Below, piece after piece: positions 10,912 to 22,975 of a stretch of DNA of 64,000 bases. The translations under genes were made by a program, and so were the position numbers. The stretch is from Zea mays. Its lineage: Eukaryota > Streptophyta > Magnoliopsida > Poales > Poaceae. How positions within the stretch are numbered: position 1 is the first letter of the stretch; the number at the start of each line of letters is the position of its first letter. The stretch is taken from NCBI RefSeq assembly GCF_902167145.1, contig NC_050098.1, positions 115,234,207 through 115,298,206 on the forward strand, given 5' to 3'. The notes below the pieces were generated by a model. The model saw nothing but the letters and a program-made list of their open reading frames with translations. It ran no database searches and was not told where the DNA came from.

Positions 10912-11699
10912 CTATACGTTTTTCGCGCTCTGCAGCTTCTTCAGCTTGCCTTGCTTCTACTCGGGCGTCATGGATGTCTTTGTCACTTTTCTTCATAATT
11001 TCATGAGCCATCTCTCGGCCACCATTCACCCAGACATCATTATAGAATTTTCCGCCCATCAAGGTTGCTTCGGCTGAAGGATCCTTCGTGACATCTGCGG
11101 AGAAGGCAGCTTTGGCCTGGGCCATGGTCTTAATGTGATCACATCCCGCATTCTCCAAGATAGCTGAAATCCCCTGCGCACCAGAAAATGCACAGACATC
11201 CCCGCGATCACTTAAGGTTTCTTTGAAGGTCTCGGCCTCCCCACTTATCCATTCAATAACACCTTTGGGGTCGCCTCGTATGAAGTTTTCTTCAGTAGAA
11301 TAGGCACCCACGTTGGCGAAACTAGTTTTATCTTCTTCACACAGTCCAAAGATTTTTCAAAGCATCTTTCCTTGGATGTGCGAAGTTCTTCAACGTTTTT
11401 TTCTAAATGATTTTTCCAATATTCGCTGATTTCTCGGTTAGTTTCTGCGAGTGCGCATTTTTCTTTAGCTTCGGCCAGCTACCTCCGAAGGTCTTCAATT
11501 TCAGTTTTTTGGGCTTCGGCCTGGGCTTTGAATCTAGCTTCATCATCTTTGACTTTGTTAACCAGAGATAATAAGATTTTTTTTCGAGACCTTCGTTTCT
11601 CAGTTCAATTACCTCTGAACGAAGGTTGTTCAGGGCCATTGTATAGCCTTCATCCTCCATATTTTTCTGTGCCCTGAGGGCGTTACTAAGAATCAAGCC
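10912..11699 (-). pseudogene. Tat antisense ORF, C-terminal exon(s)
   Basis: Minus-strand coding remnant of the outer Tat element after a predicted 73-nt intron. It encodes a charged, coiled-coil-like region (NNLRSEVIELRNEGLEKK) and then a conserved segment (MGAYSTEENF, VIEWISGEAETF, GGREMAHEIMKKSDKDI). The two parts are in different frames, so a frameshift lies between about 11310 and 11480. The end is interrupted by the element at 113-10906. Function unknown. Confidence 0.5.
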
Positions 11700-11772
11700 C
11701 TGCAAGTGGAGGAAAGAATAAGTATGACAGATAAAATACCCCATGTTTTAAATTCAAATGTAACTCTTATAC
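11700..11772 (-). other. Predicted intron in the Tat antisense ORF
   Basis: On the minus strand the coding sequence meets AAAG|GTATAAG at 11773/11772 and resumes after CACTTGCAG at 11699. The consensus splice sites and 73-nt length fit a plant intron, and the frame before it hits a stop if it is not spliced. Confidence 0.5.
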
Positions 11773-13587
11773 CTTTATGCTATTATATGCTAAGCTGTCA
11801 ACAAGTTCATCCTTCGATAAAATTGAAAGGCCATCTTCGAGTTTCGGGAATCCCATGCTTTTACTTATCTCCCGACAGACATATATTTCTTTGTTGTCCG
11901 GGAGACAGTATAGGAAATCATCTTCATTACTTCCATTAAACACTAATGCCCCCTTCGGATATTTCAATTTTTGGGCATAGTGTCGTTCTTCTAGCATTTC
12001 TTCTTGAGATAGTTCCTTTCCCGAAGCGTGACGAATGATGTACTCAGTGCTTTCTTTCGAAGCTTCGGGAGCAGGAGTTTCGACCTTGTCAGATGCAATT
12101 TGCTCCGTCGCCTTTTCTTCAACTACGACAGACTCTGTCTCAGTGGGCACTGAAGGCCCAGCTTCGGCTTCAGCTTGAACTTGCGCAGCTTCGGCTTGCC
12201 TAGTTTCTGTTTCGGCCTACGATTTAGTTTCGGCTGGAACGACTTTCTTCACGAGAATAGGACTTAAGACTTTCGTCGTTTCCAGCACAACATCCAGCAC
12301 GTTTGCCATTCTTCTCCTCTTAGGAGTGGCAGCAGAAGTCTTTTGTATCTTCGGCAGATCTGCCTCTATCGGAAGGCTCAGAATTTTTGGCATCTTTGTT
12401 ATCTCGTCAATCTGTGGATCTTCAGTCTTTTCAGCCTTATCTTCGGTTGACTCAACTATGTGTGTCTTCGACATTACATCCGGTTCTTCAGCGCCATGTG
12501 CGGTCGAAGCAGCTTGTATTGTTTTGACCACCGAAGAGGACCCTGCGTCGAGCTCAGGCACCACGGCCGGTTCAATATAACGCGGCCGGTGGGTAAGAAC
12601 CTTCATCTTTTTGCCCTTCGGAATAGGCTCAACTGGGGTGGCCGAAGCAGCAGTTTTTCTCTTTTTCCCTTGTCCCCGCAGCGGGTAGCGGTAGTCGGGG
12701 TATACGAAGCCGATGGCGTCAAAAACTCTGTTCAGTCTCTTCCTTCCCCGACCTCCGAAGGCTGCGAACAAAGCATTATCTTCCGCCTTGGAATATGCTC
12801 CAAGCAGTTCATCACTTGTAGCTTCGATACACTTCAGCCAGTCGTCGTTTGGCTCATCAAATTTCTCCCTGAATCTGAAGGTATACTTTAGCCGGACCAG
12901 TCCACCTTCGCTAGAGTCGGTGATGGTCTCCTTCGGCATTTCCTAGCTGTCTACAAGCGGCCATACCCTGAAGGCTATATGTTCTTGAATTAAATCTTTT
13001 GTCCCAATAAAAGAGCAAACAGTGCTGAAGGCCCTCTGACACGCTTCAATTGTCTCATCAATTTCTATCTTCGGCCTTCGAAGGCCGAAGCGGGACCAAA
13101 TGGGGCGCATGATGACTTCCTTAATGTCTTCCTTGGCTTTCAAATTATTTTTCACATAAAACCATTCTTCCATCCAAGCTCCGGGCCATCTCTTCCGAAA
13201 TGTTGGAACCGGGTGGCTTGCGTTGGGGCGAGCGATGAATCCATAACAACCGAAGTTGTTGTGGTACTGTTCTTTCCCCATGGCCTTCGTCTCATATAGA
13301 AGTTCGTGCATACTGCAGAAGCACTTTGCGCTCGGCTCTAGCCCTTGACTCCTTACTGCCCAGACAAAAATCCCCATCCTTATTATAGCTTCGGGAGTAA
13401 TCTGATGGAGGAAGATTTGGTAGATTTTCAACACTTCAACCACAAACTTGCTCAAAGGGAACCGAAGCCCAGCCTTGAAGAAGCTTCGGTAAATTACAAC
13501 TTCGTTTTCCTCAGGGGCAGGGACGTTGTTGTCTCCACCAGCCCTCACAATAGACAGGTCTCGAAAGTAACTTCCTCTCATGTTCTC
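11773..13587 (-). pseudogene. Tat antisense ORF, central part (putative gypsy-type transposon domain)
   Basis: Minus-strand frame running from the Opie insertion at 13587 to the predicted intron, broken by in-frame stops at 12943-12945 and 12217-12219. The segment FFKAGLRFPLSKFVVEVL and the following ITPEAIIRMGIFVWAVRSQG resemble the plant 'putative gypsy type transposon' family (Pfam Transposase_28), found in antisense ORFs of Tat elements. Low-complexity K/E/A-rich sequence follows. Role unknown, and this copy is non-functional. Confidence 0.6.
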
Positions 13588-14882
13588 TGATAGTCGCCTA
13601 GAGGGGGGGTGAATAGGGCGAAACTGAAATTCTCAAAAATAATCACAACTACAAGCCGGGTTAGCGTTAGAAATAATAACGAGTCCGAGAGAGGGCGCAA
13701 AACAAATCACAAGCAAATGAAGAGTGTGACACGTGGATTTGTTTTACCGAGGTTCGGTTCTCGCAAACCTACTCCTCGTTGAGGAGGCCACAAAGGCCGG
13801 GTCTCTTTCAACCCTTACCGTCTCTCAAACGGTCCCTCAGACCGAGTGAGCTTTTCTTCTCAAATCAAAACCGGGAACAAAACTTCCCCGCAAGGGCCAC
13901 CACACAATTGGTGCCTCTTGCCTTGATTACAATGGAGTTTTGATCACAAGAACAAGTGAGAAAGAAAAGAAGCAATCCAAGCGCAAGAGCTCAAAAGAAC
14001 ACGACAAATCTCTCTCGCTAATCACTAAAGCCTTGTGTGGAATTGGAGAGGATTTGATCTCTTTGGTGTGTCTAGAATTGAATGCCTAGCTCTTGTAAGT
14101 GGTTGAGAAGTGGAAAACTTGGATGCAATGAATGTTGGGTGGTTGGGGGTATTTATAGCCCGAACCACCAAACTAGCCGTTTGGTGGGGCTGACTGCCGT
14201 ATGGTGCACCGGACAGTCCGGTGCACACCAGACATGTCCAGTGCGCCAGCCACGTCACCAAAGTCGTTGGGTTCTGACCGTTGGAGCTCTGACTTCTAGG
14301 CCCGCCTGGATGTCCGGTGGCGCACCGGACATGTACTGTAGAGTGTCCGGTGCGCCACTACGCGCGTGCCTGACTTCTGCGCGCTCTGGCGTGCATTAAT
14401 TGCTGTTGCAGGTGACCGTTGGCGCGAAGTAGTCGTTGCCCCGCAGTTACACCGGACAGTCCGGTGTACACCGGACATGTCCGGTGAATTATTGCGGAGC
14501 AGCCGTTGCAGTTTCCCGAAGCTAGCGAGTTCCTGAGGCCGCTCTTCCTTGGAGCACCGGACACTGTCCGGTGTACACCGGACAGTCTGGTGAATTATAG
14601 TGGAGTTGCCTCTAGATTTTCCCGAAGGCGACGAGTTTGCGCTGGAGTCCTCTGGTGCACCGGACATGTCCGGTGGTCCGGTGCGCCAGACCAGAGGTGC
14701 CTTCGGTTGTCCCTTTGCTCTTTTGTTGAACCCAATACTTGGTCTTTTTATTGGCTAAGTGTGAACCTTTGGCACCTGTATAACTTATACACTAGAGCAA
14801 ACTAGTTAGTCCAATTATTTGTGTTGGGCAATTCAACCACCAAAATTAATTAGGGACTAGGTGTAAGCCTAATTCCCTTTCA
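13588..14882 (-). repeat. 3' LTR of the Opie-like element
   Basis: 1295 bp. It contains a TATAAATA box (14150-14157, minus strand) and an array of CACCGGACA/TGTCCGGTG palindromes at about 14205-14690 whose copy number differs from that in the sister LTR. Confidence 0.95.
14205..14690. repeat. Palindrome array in the Opie-like 3' LTR
   Basis: Repeated palindromic units such as CACCGGACATGTCCGGTG and CACCGGACAGTCCGGTG, with degenerate copies between them. Comparable arrays occur at 22320-22785, 43370-43825, 51610-51930 and 52850-53270. Confidence 0.85.
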
Positions 14883-14896
14883 ATCTCCCCCTTTTT
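14883..14896 (-). other. Polypurine tract of the Opie-like element
   Basis: In element sense CCAAAAAGGGGGAGAT directly precedes the 3' LTR. Confidence 0.8.
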
Positions 14897-15709
14897 GGTG
14901 ATTGATGCCAACACAAACCAAAGCAAATATAAAAGTGCATAATTGAACTAGTTTGCATAATGTAAGTGCAAAGGTTGCTTGGAATTGAGCCAATATAAAT
15001 ACTTACAAGATATGCATGAATTGTTTCTTTATTTTTAACATTTTGGACCACGCTTGCACCACGGATTTTGTTTTTGCAAATTCTTTTGTAAATCCTTTTC
15101 AAAGTTCTTTTGCAAATAGTCAAAGGTAAATGAATAATACTTTACGAAGCATTTTCAAGATTTGAAATTTTCTCCCCCTGTTTCAAATACTTTTCCTTTG
15201 ACTAAACAAAACTCCCCCTAAATGAGATCCTCCTCTTAGTGTTCAAGAGGGTTTTGATATATCATTTTTGAAATACTACTTTCTCCCCCTTTTGAACACA
15301 ATAAGATACCAATTTGAAATTTACCAATTGAAAATCTCCAATTTTAAAATTAGGTGGTGGTGCGGTCCTTTTGCTTTGGGCTCATACTCTCTCCCCCTTT
15401 GGCATGAATCGCCAAAAACGGAATCATTAGAGCCCTTGAAGTACTTTCTTCCCCTTTGGTCATAAATAAATGAGTGAAGATTGTACCAAAGACGAAGTCC
15501 TTTTGCTTTGAACTCTCCCAAAAGAATGGAGAGATGCGTGGAGCGACGGCGAAGGATGAGTTACGGAGTGGAAGCCTTTGTCTTCGCCGAAGACTCCAAT
15601 TCCCTTTCAATATACCTATGACTTGGTTTGAAATAGACTTGAAAACACATTAGTCATAGCACATGAAAGAGACATGATCAAAAGTATATAAATGAGCTAC
15701 GTGTGCAAA
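14897..15709 (-). other. Non-coding region between Opie-like pol and the 3' LTR
   Basis: About 810 bp, AT-rich with repeated CTCCCCCT motifs on the + strand. Some SIRE-lineage elements carry an env-like ORF here; no frame longer than about 85 codons is present. Confidence 0.6.
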
Positions 15710-18700
15710 TTAACAAAAGAAGTTGCGTGAATCAAGAATATTGAGCTCATGCCTAAGTTTGTTAAAAGATTGTTCATCAAGAGGCTTGGTAAAGATATCG
15801 GCTAATTGATCTTTAGTGTTAATGTAAGAAATCTCGATATCTCCCTTTTGTTGGTGATCCCTTAGAAAGTGATACCGAATGGCTATGTGTTTAGTGCGGC
15901 TATGCTCAACGGGATTATCCGCCATCTTGATTGCACTCTCATTATCACATAGCAAAGGGACTTTGGTTAATTTGTAACCGTAGTCCCGCAGGGTTTGCCT
16001 CATCCAAAGCAATTGCGCGCAACAATGGCCTGCGGCAATGTACTCGGCTTCGGTGGTGGAAAGAGCGACCGAATTTTGCTTCTTTGAAGCCCAAGACACC
16101 AAGGATCTTCCCAAGAACTGGCAAGTCCCCGATGTGCTCTTCCTATGAATTTTACACCCTGCCCAATCAGCATCCGAATAACCAATCAAATCAAAAGTGG
16201 ATCCCCTAGGATACCAAAGCCCAAACTTAGGAGTATAAGCTAAATATCTCAAGATTCGTTTTACGGCCGTAAGGTGAGCTTCCTTAGGGCCGGCTTGGAA
16301 TCTTGCACACATACAAACGGAAAGCATAATGTCCGGTCGAGATGCACATAAATTGAGTAATGAACCTATCATCGATCGGTATACCTTTTGATCCACGGAC
16401 TTACCTCCCGTGTCGAGGTCGAGATGCCCATTAGTTCCCATGGGTGTCTTGATGGGCTTGGCATCCTTCATCCCAAACTTGTTTAGAATGTCTTGAGTAT
16501 ACTTCGTTTGGCTAATGAAGGTGCCCTCTTGGAGTTGCTTGACTTGAAATCCTAGAAAATACTTCAACTCCCCCATCATCGACATCTCAAATTTTTGTGT
16601 CATGATCCTACTAAATTCTTCACATGTAGACTCGTTAGTAGACCCAAATATAATATCATCAACATAAATTTGGCATATGAACAAGTCATTTTCAAGAGTT
16701 TTAGTGAATAAAGTAGGATCGGCCTTTCCGACTTTGAATCCATTAGTGATGAGGAAATCTATAAGGCATTCATACCATGCTCTTGGGGCTTGCTTGAGCC
16801 CATAAAGCGCCTTAGAGAGTTTATACACATGGTTAGGGTACTCACTATCTTCAAAGCCGGGAGGTTGCTCAACATAGACCTCTTCCTTGATTGGTCCATT
16901 GGGGAAGGCACTTTTCACGTCCATTTGATAAAGCTTAAAGCCATGGTAAGTAGCATAGGCCAATAATATACGAATTGACTCAAGCCTAGCTACGGGTGCA
17001 TAGGTTTCACCGAAATCCAAACCTTCGACTTGGGAGTATCCCTTGGCCACAAGTCGAGCTTTGTTCCTTGTCACCACACCATGCTCATCTTGCTTGTTGC
17101 GGAAGACCCATTTGGTTCCTACAACATTTTGATTAGGACGTGGAACTAAATGCCATACCTCATTCCTAGTGAAGTTGTTGAGCTCCTCTTGCATCGCCAC
17201 TACCCAATCCGAATCTTGGAGTGCTTCCTCTACCCTGTGTGGCTCAATAGAGGAACCAAAAGAGTAATGCTCACAAAAATGTGCAACACGAGATCTAGTG
17301 GTTACCCCCTTATGGATGTCGCCGAGGATGGTGTCGACGGGGTGATCTCGTTGGATTGTTTGGTGGACTCTTGGGTGTGGTGGCCTTTGTTCTTCATCCT
17401 CCTTGTCTTGATCATTTGCATCTCCCCCTTGATCATTGCCGTCATCTTGAGGTGGCTCATTTGCTTGATCTTCTATTTTATCAACTTGAGCTTCATCCTC
17501 ATTTTGAGTCGGTGGAGATGCTTGCGTGGAGGAGGACGGTTGATCTTGTGCATTTGGAGGCTCTTCGGATTCCTTAGGACGCACATCCCCAATGGACATG
17601 TTCCTTAGCGCGATGCATGGAGCCTCTTCATTACCAATCTCATCAAGATCCACTTGCTCTACTTGAGAGCCGTTAGTCTCATCAAACACAACGTCACAAG
17701 AAACTTCAACTTGTCCAGTGGACTTGTTAAAGACTCTATATGCCCTTGTGTTTGAATCATATCCTAGTAAAAAGCCTTCTACAGTCTTAGGAGCAAATTT
17801 AGATTTTCTACCTCTTTTAACAAGAATAAAACATTTGCTACCAAAGACTCTAAAATATGAAATATTGGGCTTTTTACCGGTTAGGAGTTCATAAGATGTC
17901 TTCTTGAGGATTCGGTGTAGATATAACCGGTTGATGGCGTAGCAGGCGGTGTTGATTGCCTCGGCCCAAAACCGATCCGAAGTCTTGTACTCATCAAGCA
18001 TGGTCCTTGCCTTGTCCAATAGAGTTCGATTCTTCCTCTCCACTACACCATTTTGTTGTGGCGTGTAGGGAGAAGAGAACTCATGCTTGATGCCCTCCTC
18101 CTCAAGGAAGCCTTCAATTTGAGAGTTCTTGAACTCCGTCCCGTTGTCGCTTCTAATTTTCTTGATCCTTAAGCCGAACTCGTTTTGAGCTCGTCTCAAG
18201 AATCCCTTTAAGGTTTCTTGGGTTTGAGATTTTTCCTGCAAAAAGAACACCCAAGTGAAGCGAGAATAATCATCCACTATTACAAGACAATACTTACTCC
18301 CGCTGATGCTTATGTAAGCAATCGGGCCGAATAGATCCATGTGGAGTAGCTCAAGCAGCCTGTCGGTCGTCATGATGTTCTTGTGTGGATGATGGGCGCC
18401 AACTTGCTTTCCTGCCTGGCATGCGCTACAAACCCTGTCTTTCTCAAAATGAACATTTGTTAATCCTAAAATGTGCTCTCCCTTTAGAAGCTTATGAAGA
18501 TTCTTCATCCCAACATGTGCTAGTCGGCGATGCCAGAGCCAGCTCATGTTAGTCTTAGCAATTAAGCATGTGTCGAGTTCAGCTCTATCAAAATCTACCA
18601 AGTATAGCTGACCCTCTAGCACACCCTTAAATGCTATTGAATCATCACTTCTTCTAAAGACAGTGACACCTACATCAGTAAAGAGACAGTTGTAGCCCAT

Positions 18701-18952
18701 TTTGCATAATTGAGATACGGAAAGCAAATTGTAATCTAATGAGTCAACAAGAAAAACATTGGAAATGGAATGGTCAGGGGATATAGCTATTTTACCCAAA
18801 CCTTTGACCAAACCTTGATTTCCATCCCCGAATGTGATAGCTCGTTGGGGATCCTGGTTTTTCTCGTAGGAGGAGAACATCTTCTTCTCCCCTGTCATAT
18901 GGTTTGTGCACCCGCTGTCGAGTATCCAACTTGAGCCCCGGGATGCATAAAC
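15710..18952 (-). CDS. pol: Opie-like Pol polyprotein (protease end, integrase, RT, RNase H)
   Basis: The frame opens at 18952, just after a TAG, and runs to 15710; the first ATG is at 18898 (1062 codons). LDSGCTNHM lies in the opening part, giving the aspartic protease motif. GAG-pre-integrase: WHRRLAHVG (about 122-130). Integrase DDE residues are visible as D188 (MDLFGP), D251 (RSDNGTEF) and E287 (VVERKN). RT has [11 protein letters not shown], the YVDDIIFG catalytic box and the QMDVKSAF motif, where the usual LNG reads PNG. RNase H has SDADWAGC and STTEAEYIA. No internal stop was seen, so the enzyme may be intact. It is not in the gag frame; see the finding on the gag/pol junction. Confidence 0.9.
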   Translation of the reverse strand, partial: VYASRGSSWILDSGCTNHMTGEKKMFSSYEKNQDPQRAITFGDGNQGLVKGLGKIAISPDHSISNVFLVDSLDYNLLSVSQLCKMGYNCLFTDVGVTVFRRSDDSIAFKGVLEGQLYLVDFDRAELDTCLIAKTNMSWLWHRRLAHVGMKNLHKLLKGEHILGLTNVHFEKDRVCSACQAGKQVGAHHPHKNIMTTDRLLELLHMDLFGPIAYISISGSKYCLVIVDDYSRFTWVFFLQEKSQTQETLKGFLRRAQNEFGLRIKKIRSDNGTEFKNSQIEGFLEEEGIKHEFSSPYTPQQNGVVERKNRTLLDKARTMLDEYKTSDRFWAEAINTACYAINRLYLHRILKKTSYELLTGKKPNISYFRVFGSKCFILVKRGRKSKFAPKTVEGFLLGYDSNTRAYRVFNKSTGQVEVSCDVVFDETNGSQVEQVDLDEIGNEEAPCIALRNMSIGDVRPKESEEPPNAQDQPSSSTQASPPTQNEDEAQVDKIEDQANEPPQDDGNDQGGDANDQDKEDEEQRPPHPRVHQTIQRDHPVDTILGDIHKGVTTRSRVAHFCEHYSFGSSIEPHRVEEALQDSDWVVAMQEELNNFTRNEVWHLVPRPNQNVVGTKWVFRNKQDEHGVVTRNKARLVAKGYSQVEGLDFGETYAPVARLESIRILLAYATYHGFKLYQMDVKSAFPNGPIKEEVYVEQPPGFEDSEYPNHVYKLSKALYGLKQAPRAWYECLIDFLITNGFKVGKADPTLFTKTLENDLFICQIYVDDIIFGSTNESTCEEFSRIMTQKFEMSMMGELKYFLGFQVKQLQEGTFISQTKYTQDILNKFGMKDAKPIKTPMGTNGHLDLDTGGKSVDQKVYRSMIGSLLNLCASRPDIMLSVCMCARFQAGPKEAHLTAVKRILRYLAYTPKFGLWYPRGSTFDLIGYSDADWAGCKIHRKSTSGTCQFLGRSLVSWASKKQNSVALSTTEAEYIAAGHCCAQLLWMRQTLRDYGYKLTKVPLLCDNESAIKMADNPVEHSRTKHIAIRYHFLRDHQQKGDIEISYINTKDQLADIFTKPLDEQSFNKLRHELNILDSRNFFC

Positions 18953-18965
18953 CTACAAAACAGTT

Positions 18966-21662
18966 TTAGTTCTTGACTTTAGGTACCCAAACGGTTTTGG
19001 GTCCTTTGGCATTAGAAACAAGAACTTTGGGTACCCAAACACAAGTCTTTGATCCCTTGTGTTTGCCCCCAACAAACTTGGCAACTACTTTGCCGGATTT
19101 GTTAGTCAAAACATAAGATGCATCAAAAGTTTTAAATGAAAAGCTATGTTCATTTGATGCACTAGGAGTCTTCTTCTTAGGCAACTTAGCACGGGTTGGT
19201 TGCCTAGAGCTAGATGTCTCACCCTTATACATAAAAGCATGGTTAGGGCCAGAGTGAGACTTCCTAGGATGAATTCTCCTAATTTTGTCCTCGGGATAAC
19301 CGGCAGGGTATAAAATGTAACCCTCGTTATCCTGAGGCATGGGAGCCTTGCCCTTAATAAAGTTGGACAATTTCTTAGGAGGGGCACTAAGTTTGACATT
19401 GCCTCCCTGTTGGAAGCCAATGTCATCCTTAATGCCAGGGTGTCTCCCATTATAGAGCATACTTCTAGCAAATTTAAATTTTTCATTTTCTAAGTTATGC
19501 TTGGCAATTTTGGCACCTAATTTTGCTATATGATCATTTTGTTGTTTAATTAAAGACATGTGATCATGAATAGCATTAATATCAACATCTCTACATCTAG
19601 TACAAATAGAAGTGTGCTCAATAGTAGATGTAGAGGGCTTGCAAGATTTTAATTCTACAACCTTAGCATGTAACATATCATTCTTAGTTATAAGGTCGGA
19701 AATAGTAGCATTGCAAACATCAAAATCTTTAGCCTTAGCAAGCAATTTTTTATTTTCATTTCTAAGGCTAGCAAGTGAAATGTTCAATTCTTCAATCCTA
19801 GCAAGTAAATCATCATTATCATCTCTAGAATTGGAAGTTGAAACATTACAAACATGAGAATCAACCTTAGCTAATAAATTAGCATTTTCATTTCTAAGGT
19901 TGGCAATAGTGTCATGGCATGTGCTTAGCTCACTAGATATTTTTTGACATTTTTCTATTTCTAGAGCATAAGCATTTTTAACCTTAACATGTTTCTTATT
20001 TTTCTTAATTAGGAAGTCCTCTTGGGAATCCAAAAGGTCATCCTTTTCATGAATAGCGCTAATTAATTCATTTAATTTTTCCTTTTGTTCCATGTTAAGG
20101 TTGGCAAAAAGGGTACGCAAGTTATCCTCCTCATCACTAGCATTATCATCACTAGAAGACTCATATTTAGTGGATGATTTGGATTTAACCTTCTTCCTCT
20201 TGCCGTCCTTTGCCATGAGGCACTTGTGGCCGACGTTGGGGAAGAGGAGTCCCTTGGTGACGGCGATGTTGGCGGCGTCCTCGTCGTCGGATGAGTCAGT
20301 GGAGCTCTCGTCGGAGTCCCACTCGCGGCACACGTGGGCATCGCCACCCCTCTTCTTGTGGTACCTCTTCTTTTCTCTCCTCTTGCCCTTCTTGTCGTTA
20401 TCCCTGTCACTGTCACTTGATAATGGACATTTAGCAATCAAGTGACCGGGCTTACCACACTTGTAGCAAACCTTCTTGGAACGGGATTTGTAATCCTTCC
20501 CCTTCCGTTGCTTGAGGATTTGGCGAAAGTTTTTGATGATTAACGCCATCTCCTCGTTGTCGAGCTTTGAAGCGTCGATTGGTTGTCTACTTGGTGTAGA
20601 CTCCTCCTTCTTCTCCTCTGTTGCCTTGAAGGCCACCGGTTGTGCTTCGGATGTGGAGGGATCATCAAGCTCATTGATCTTCTTTGAGCCCTTGATCATA
20701 CATTCAAAGCTCACAAAATTTCCGATAACTTCCTCGGGAGTCATTAGTGTGTATCTAGGATTACCACGAATTAATTGAACTTGAGTGGGGTTAAGGAAGA
20801 TGAGTGATCTAAGAATAACCTTAACCACCTCGTGGTCATCCCATTTCTTGCTCCCGAGGTTACGCACTTGGTTCACCAAGGTTTTGAGCCGGTTGTACAT
20901 ATCTTGTGGCTCCTCCCCTTGGCGAAGACGGAAGCGACCGAGCTCCCCCTCGATCGTTTCCCGCTTGGTGATCTTGGTGAGTTTATCACCCTCGTGCGCG
21001 GTCTTGAGTAGATCCCAAATCTCCTTCGCATTCTTCAACCCTTGCACCTTGTTGTATTCCTCTCTACTTAGAGAGGAGAGGAGTATGGTTGTGGCTTGGG
21101 AGTTGAAGTGCTCGATTTGGGCTACTTCATCCTCATCATAGTTTTCATCCCCTACGGATGGTACCTATGCACCAAACTCAACAACATCCCATATACTTTT
21201 GTGGAGCGAGGTTAGATGAAATCGCATTAAATCACTCCACCTAGCGTAATCTTCACCATCAAAAGTTGGTGGTTTGCCTAATGGGACGGAAAGTAAAGGT
21301 GTATGTTTAGAAATGCGAGGGTAGCGTAGGGGAATCTTACTATACTTCTTACGCTCTTGGCGCTTAGAAGTGACGGACGCCGCGTCGGAGCCGGAGGTGG
21401 ATGCCGATGAAGAATCGGTCTCGTAGTAGACCACCTTCCTCATCCTCTTTTTCTTGTCCCCACTCCGATGCGGCTTGTGAGAAGAGGATTTCTCCTTCTT
21501 CTCTTTATGGTGTGAAGAAGATCTTTTCTCCTTCCCTTTGGAGGATTTCTCCTTCTTCTCCTTCCTCTTGGTGCGGGACTCTTCCAATGAAGTGCTCCCG
21601 TGGCTTGTAGTGGGCTTTTCGCCGGTCTCCATCTCCTTCTTGGCGTGATCTCCCGACATCAC
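18966..21662 (-). pseudogene. gag: Opie-like Gag with one nonsense codon
   Basis: Frame from the ATG at 21662 (MMSGDHAKKEMETGEK) to the stop at 18966, interrupted by TAG at 21165-21167 after residue 165, where the frame simply continues on the far side. The N-terminus is lysine/serine-rich. The capsid-like UBN2-type part follows the stop (AKEIWDLLKTAHEGDKL, RLRQGEEPQDMYNRLKTL), with a CCHC knuckle (CYKCGKPGHLIAKC) and then a long coiled coil (DDLLARIEELNISLASLRNE). The end is rich in WVPKV repeats. A single substitution probably inactivated it; a downstream in-frame ATG at 21047 could give a truncated protein. Confidence 0.85.
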
Positions 21663-21693
21663 TTCGAGCGGTTAGGCTCTAATGAAGCACCGG

Positions 21694-21705
21694 GTTCTGA
21701 TACCA
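21694..21705 (-). other. Primer binding site of the Opie-like element
   Basis: In element sense TGGTATCAGAAC begins two bases after the LTR end (CTATCA), an initiator-Met type PBS. Confidence 0.85.
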
Positions 21706-21707
21706 AT

Positions 21708-22975
21708 TGATAGTCGCCTAGAGGGGGGTGAATAGGGCGAAACTGAAATTCTCAAAAATAATCACAACTACAAGTCGGGTTAGCGTTAGAAATAATAACG
21801 AGTCCGAGAGAGGGCGTAAAACAAATCGCAAGCAAATGAAGAGTGTGACACGTGGATTTGTTTTACCGAGGTTCGGTTCTCGCAAACCTACTCCCCGTTG
21901 AGGAGGCCACAAAGGCCGGGTCTCTTTCAACCCTTACCCTCTCTCAAACGGTCCCTCAGACCGAGTGAGCTTTTCTTCTCAAATCAAAACCGGGAACAAA
22001 AATTCCCCGCAAGGGCCACCACACAATTGGTGCCTCTTGCCTTGATTACAATGGAGTTTTGATCACAAGAACAAGTGAGAAAAAAAAGAAGCAATCCAAG
22101 CGCAAGAGCTCAAAAGAACACGGCAAATCTCTCTCGCTAATCACTAAAGCCTTGTGTGGAATTGGAGAGGATTTGATCTCTTTGGTGTGTCTAGAATTGA
22201 ATGCCTAGCTCTTGTAAGTGGTTGAGAAGTGGAAAACTTGGATGCAATGAATGTTGGGTGGTTGGGGGTATTTATAGCACCAACCACCAAACTAGCTGTT
22301 TGGTGGGGCTGACTGCCGTATGGTGCACCGGACATGTCCGGTGCGCCAGCCACGTCACCAAAGCCATTGGGTTCTGACTGTTGGAGCTCTGACTTCTGGG
22401 CCCGCCTGGATGTCCGGTGGCGCACCGGACATGTACTGTAGAGTGTCCGGTGCGCCACTACGCGCGTGCCTGACTTCTGCGCGCTCTGGCGCGCATTAAT
22501 TGCTGTTGCAGGTGACCGTTGGCGCGAAGTAGCCGTTGCCCCGCAGTTACACCGGACATGTCCGGTGAATTATAGCGGAGCAGCCGTTGCAGTTTCCCGA
22601 AGCTGGCGAGTTCCTGAGGCCGCTCTTCCTTGGAGCACCGGACACTGTCCGGTGTACACCGGACAATCTGGTGAATTATAGTGGAGTTGCCTCTGGATTT
22701 TCCCGAAGGCGACGAGTTTGCGCTGGAGTCCTCTGGTGCACCGGACATGTCCGGTGGCACACCGGACAGTCCGGTGCGCCAGACCAGAGGTGCCTTCGGT
22801 TGTCCCTTTGCTATTTTGTTGAACCCAATACTTGGTCTTTTTATTGGCTAAGTGTGAACCTTTGGCACCTGTATAACTTATACACTAGAGCAAACTAGTT
22901 AGTCCAATTATTTGTGTTGGGCAATTCAACCACCAAAATTAATTAGGGACTAAGTGTAAGCCTAATTCCCTTTCA
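21708..22975 (-). repeat. 5' LTR of the Opie-like element
   Basis: 1268 bp, sister of 13588-14882. A TATAAATA box lies at 22269-22276 on the minus strand. It contains fewer palindromes upstream and one more complete palindrome near 22740-22775. Confidence 0.95.
22269..22276 (-). promoter_or_regulatory. TATA box of the Opie-like 5' LTR
   Basis: GCTATAAATACCCCC in element sense, conserved in the sister LTR (14150-14157) and in the truncated relative near 52797-52806. This is the likely core promoter. Confidence 0.7.

Larger units (their letters stand above)
13588..22975 (-). mobile_element. Opie/Ji-like Copia retrotransposon (SIRE/Maximus lineage), complete
   Basis: Full-length minus-strand Copia with target duplication TTCTC at 13583-13587 and 22976-22980. 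The LTRs (13588-14882, 21708-22975) start TGAAAGGGAATTAGGC and end GGCGACTATCA in element sense. An iMet-type PBS, gag, pol in Copia order (protease, integrase, RT, RNase H) and an A/G-rich polypurine tract (AAAAAGGGGGAG) are all present. Pol is open over 1062 codons; gag carries one nonsense codon. LTR style strongly suggests Opie or Ji of Zea. Confidence 0.92.

Noticed and set aside
14205..14690. CRISPR-like regular repeats in Copia LTRs
   Set aside because: The units are self-palindromes with irregular spacing inside plant LTRs, with no cas genes; they are LTR palindromes.
14897..15709. env-like gene of a SIRE-lineage element
   Set aside because: No frame longer than about 85 codons and no signal peptide or transmembrane pattern.
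17150..17608. Hydrophobic + strand frame opposite Opie-like pol
   Set aside because: Antisense shadow of the acidic, Q/D-rich linker of Pol; no independent support.
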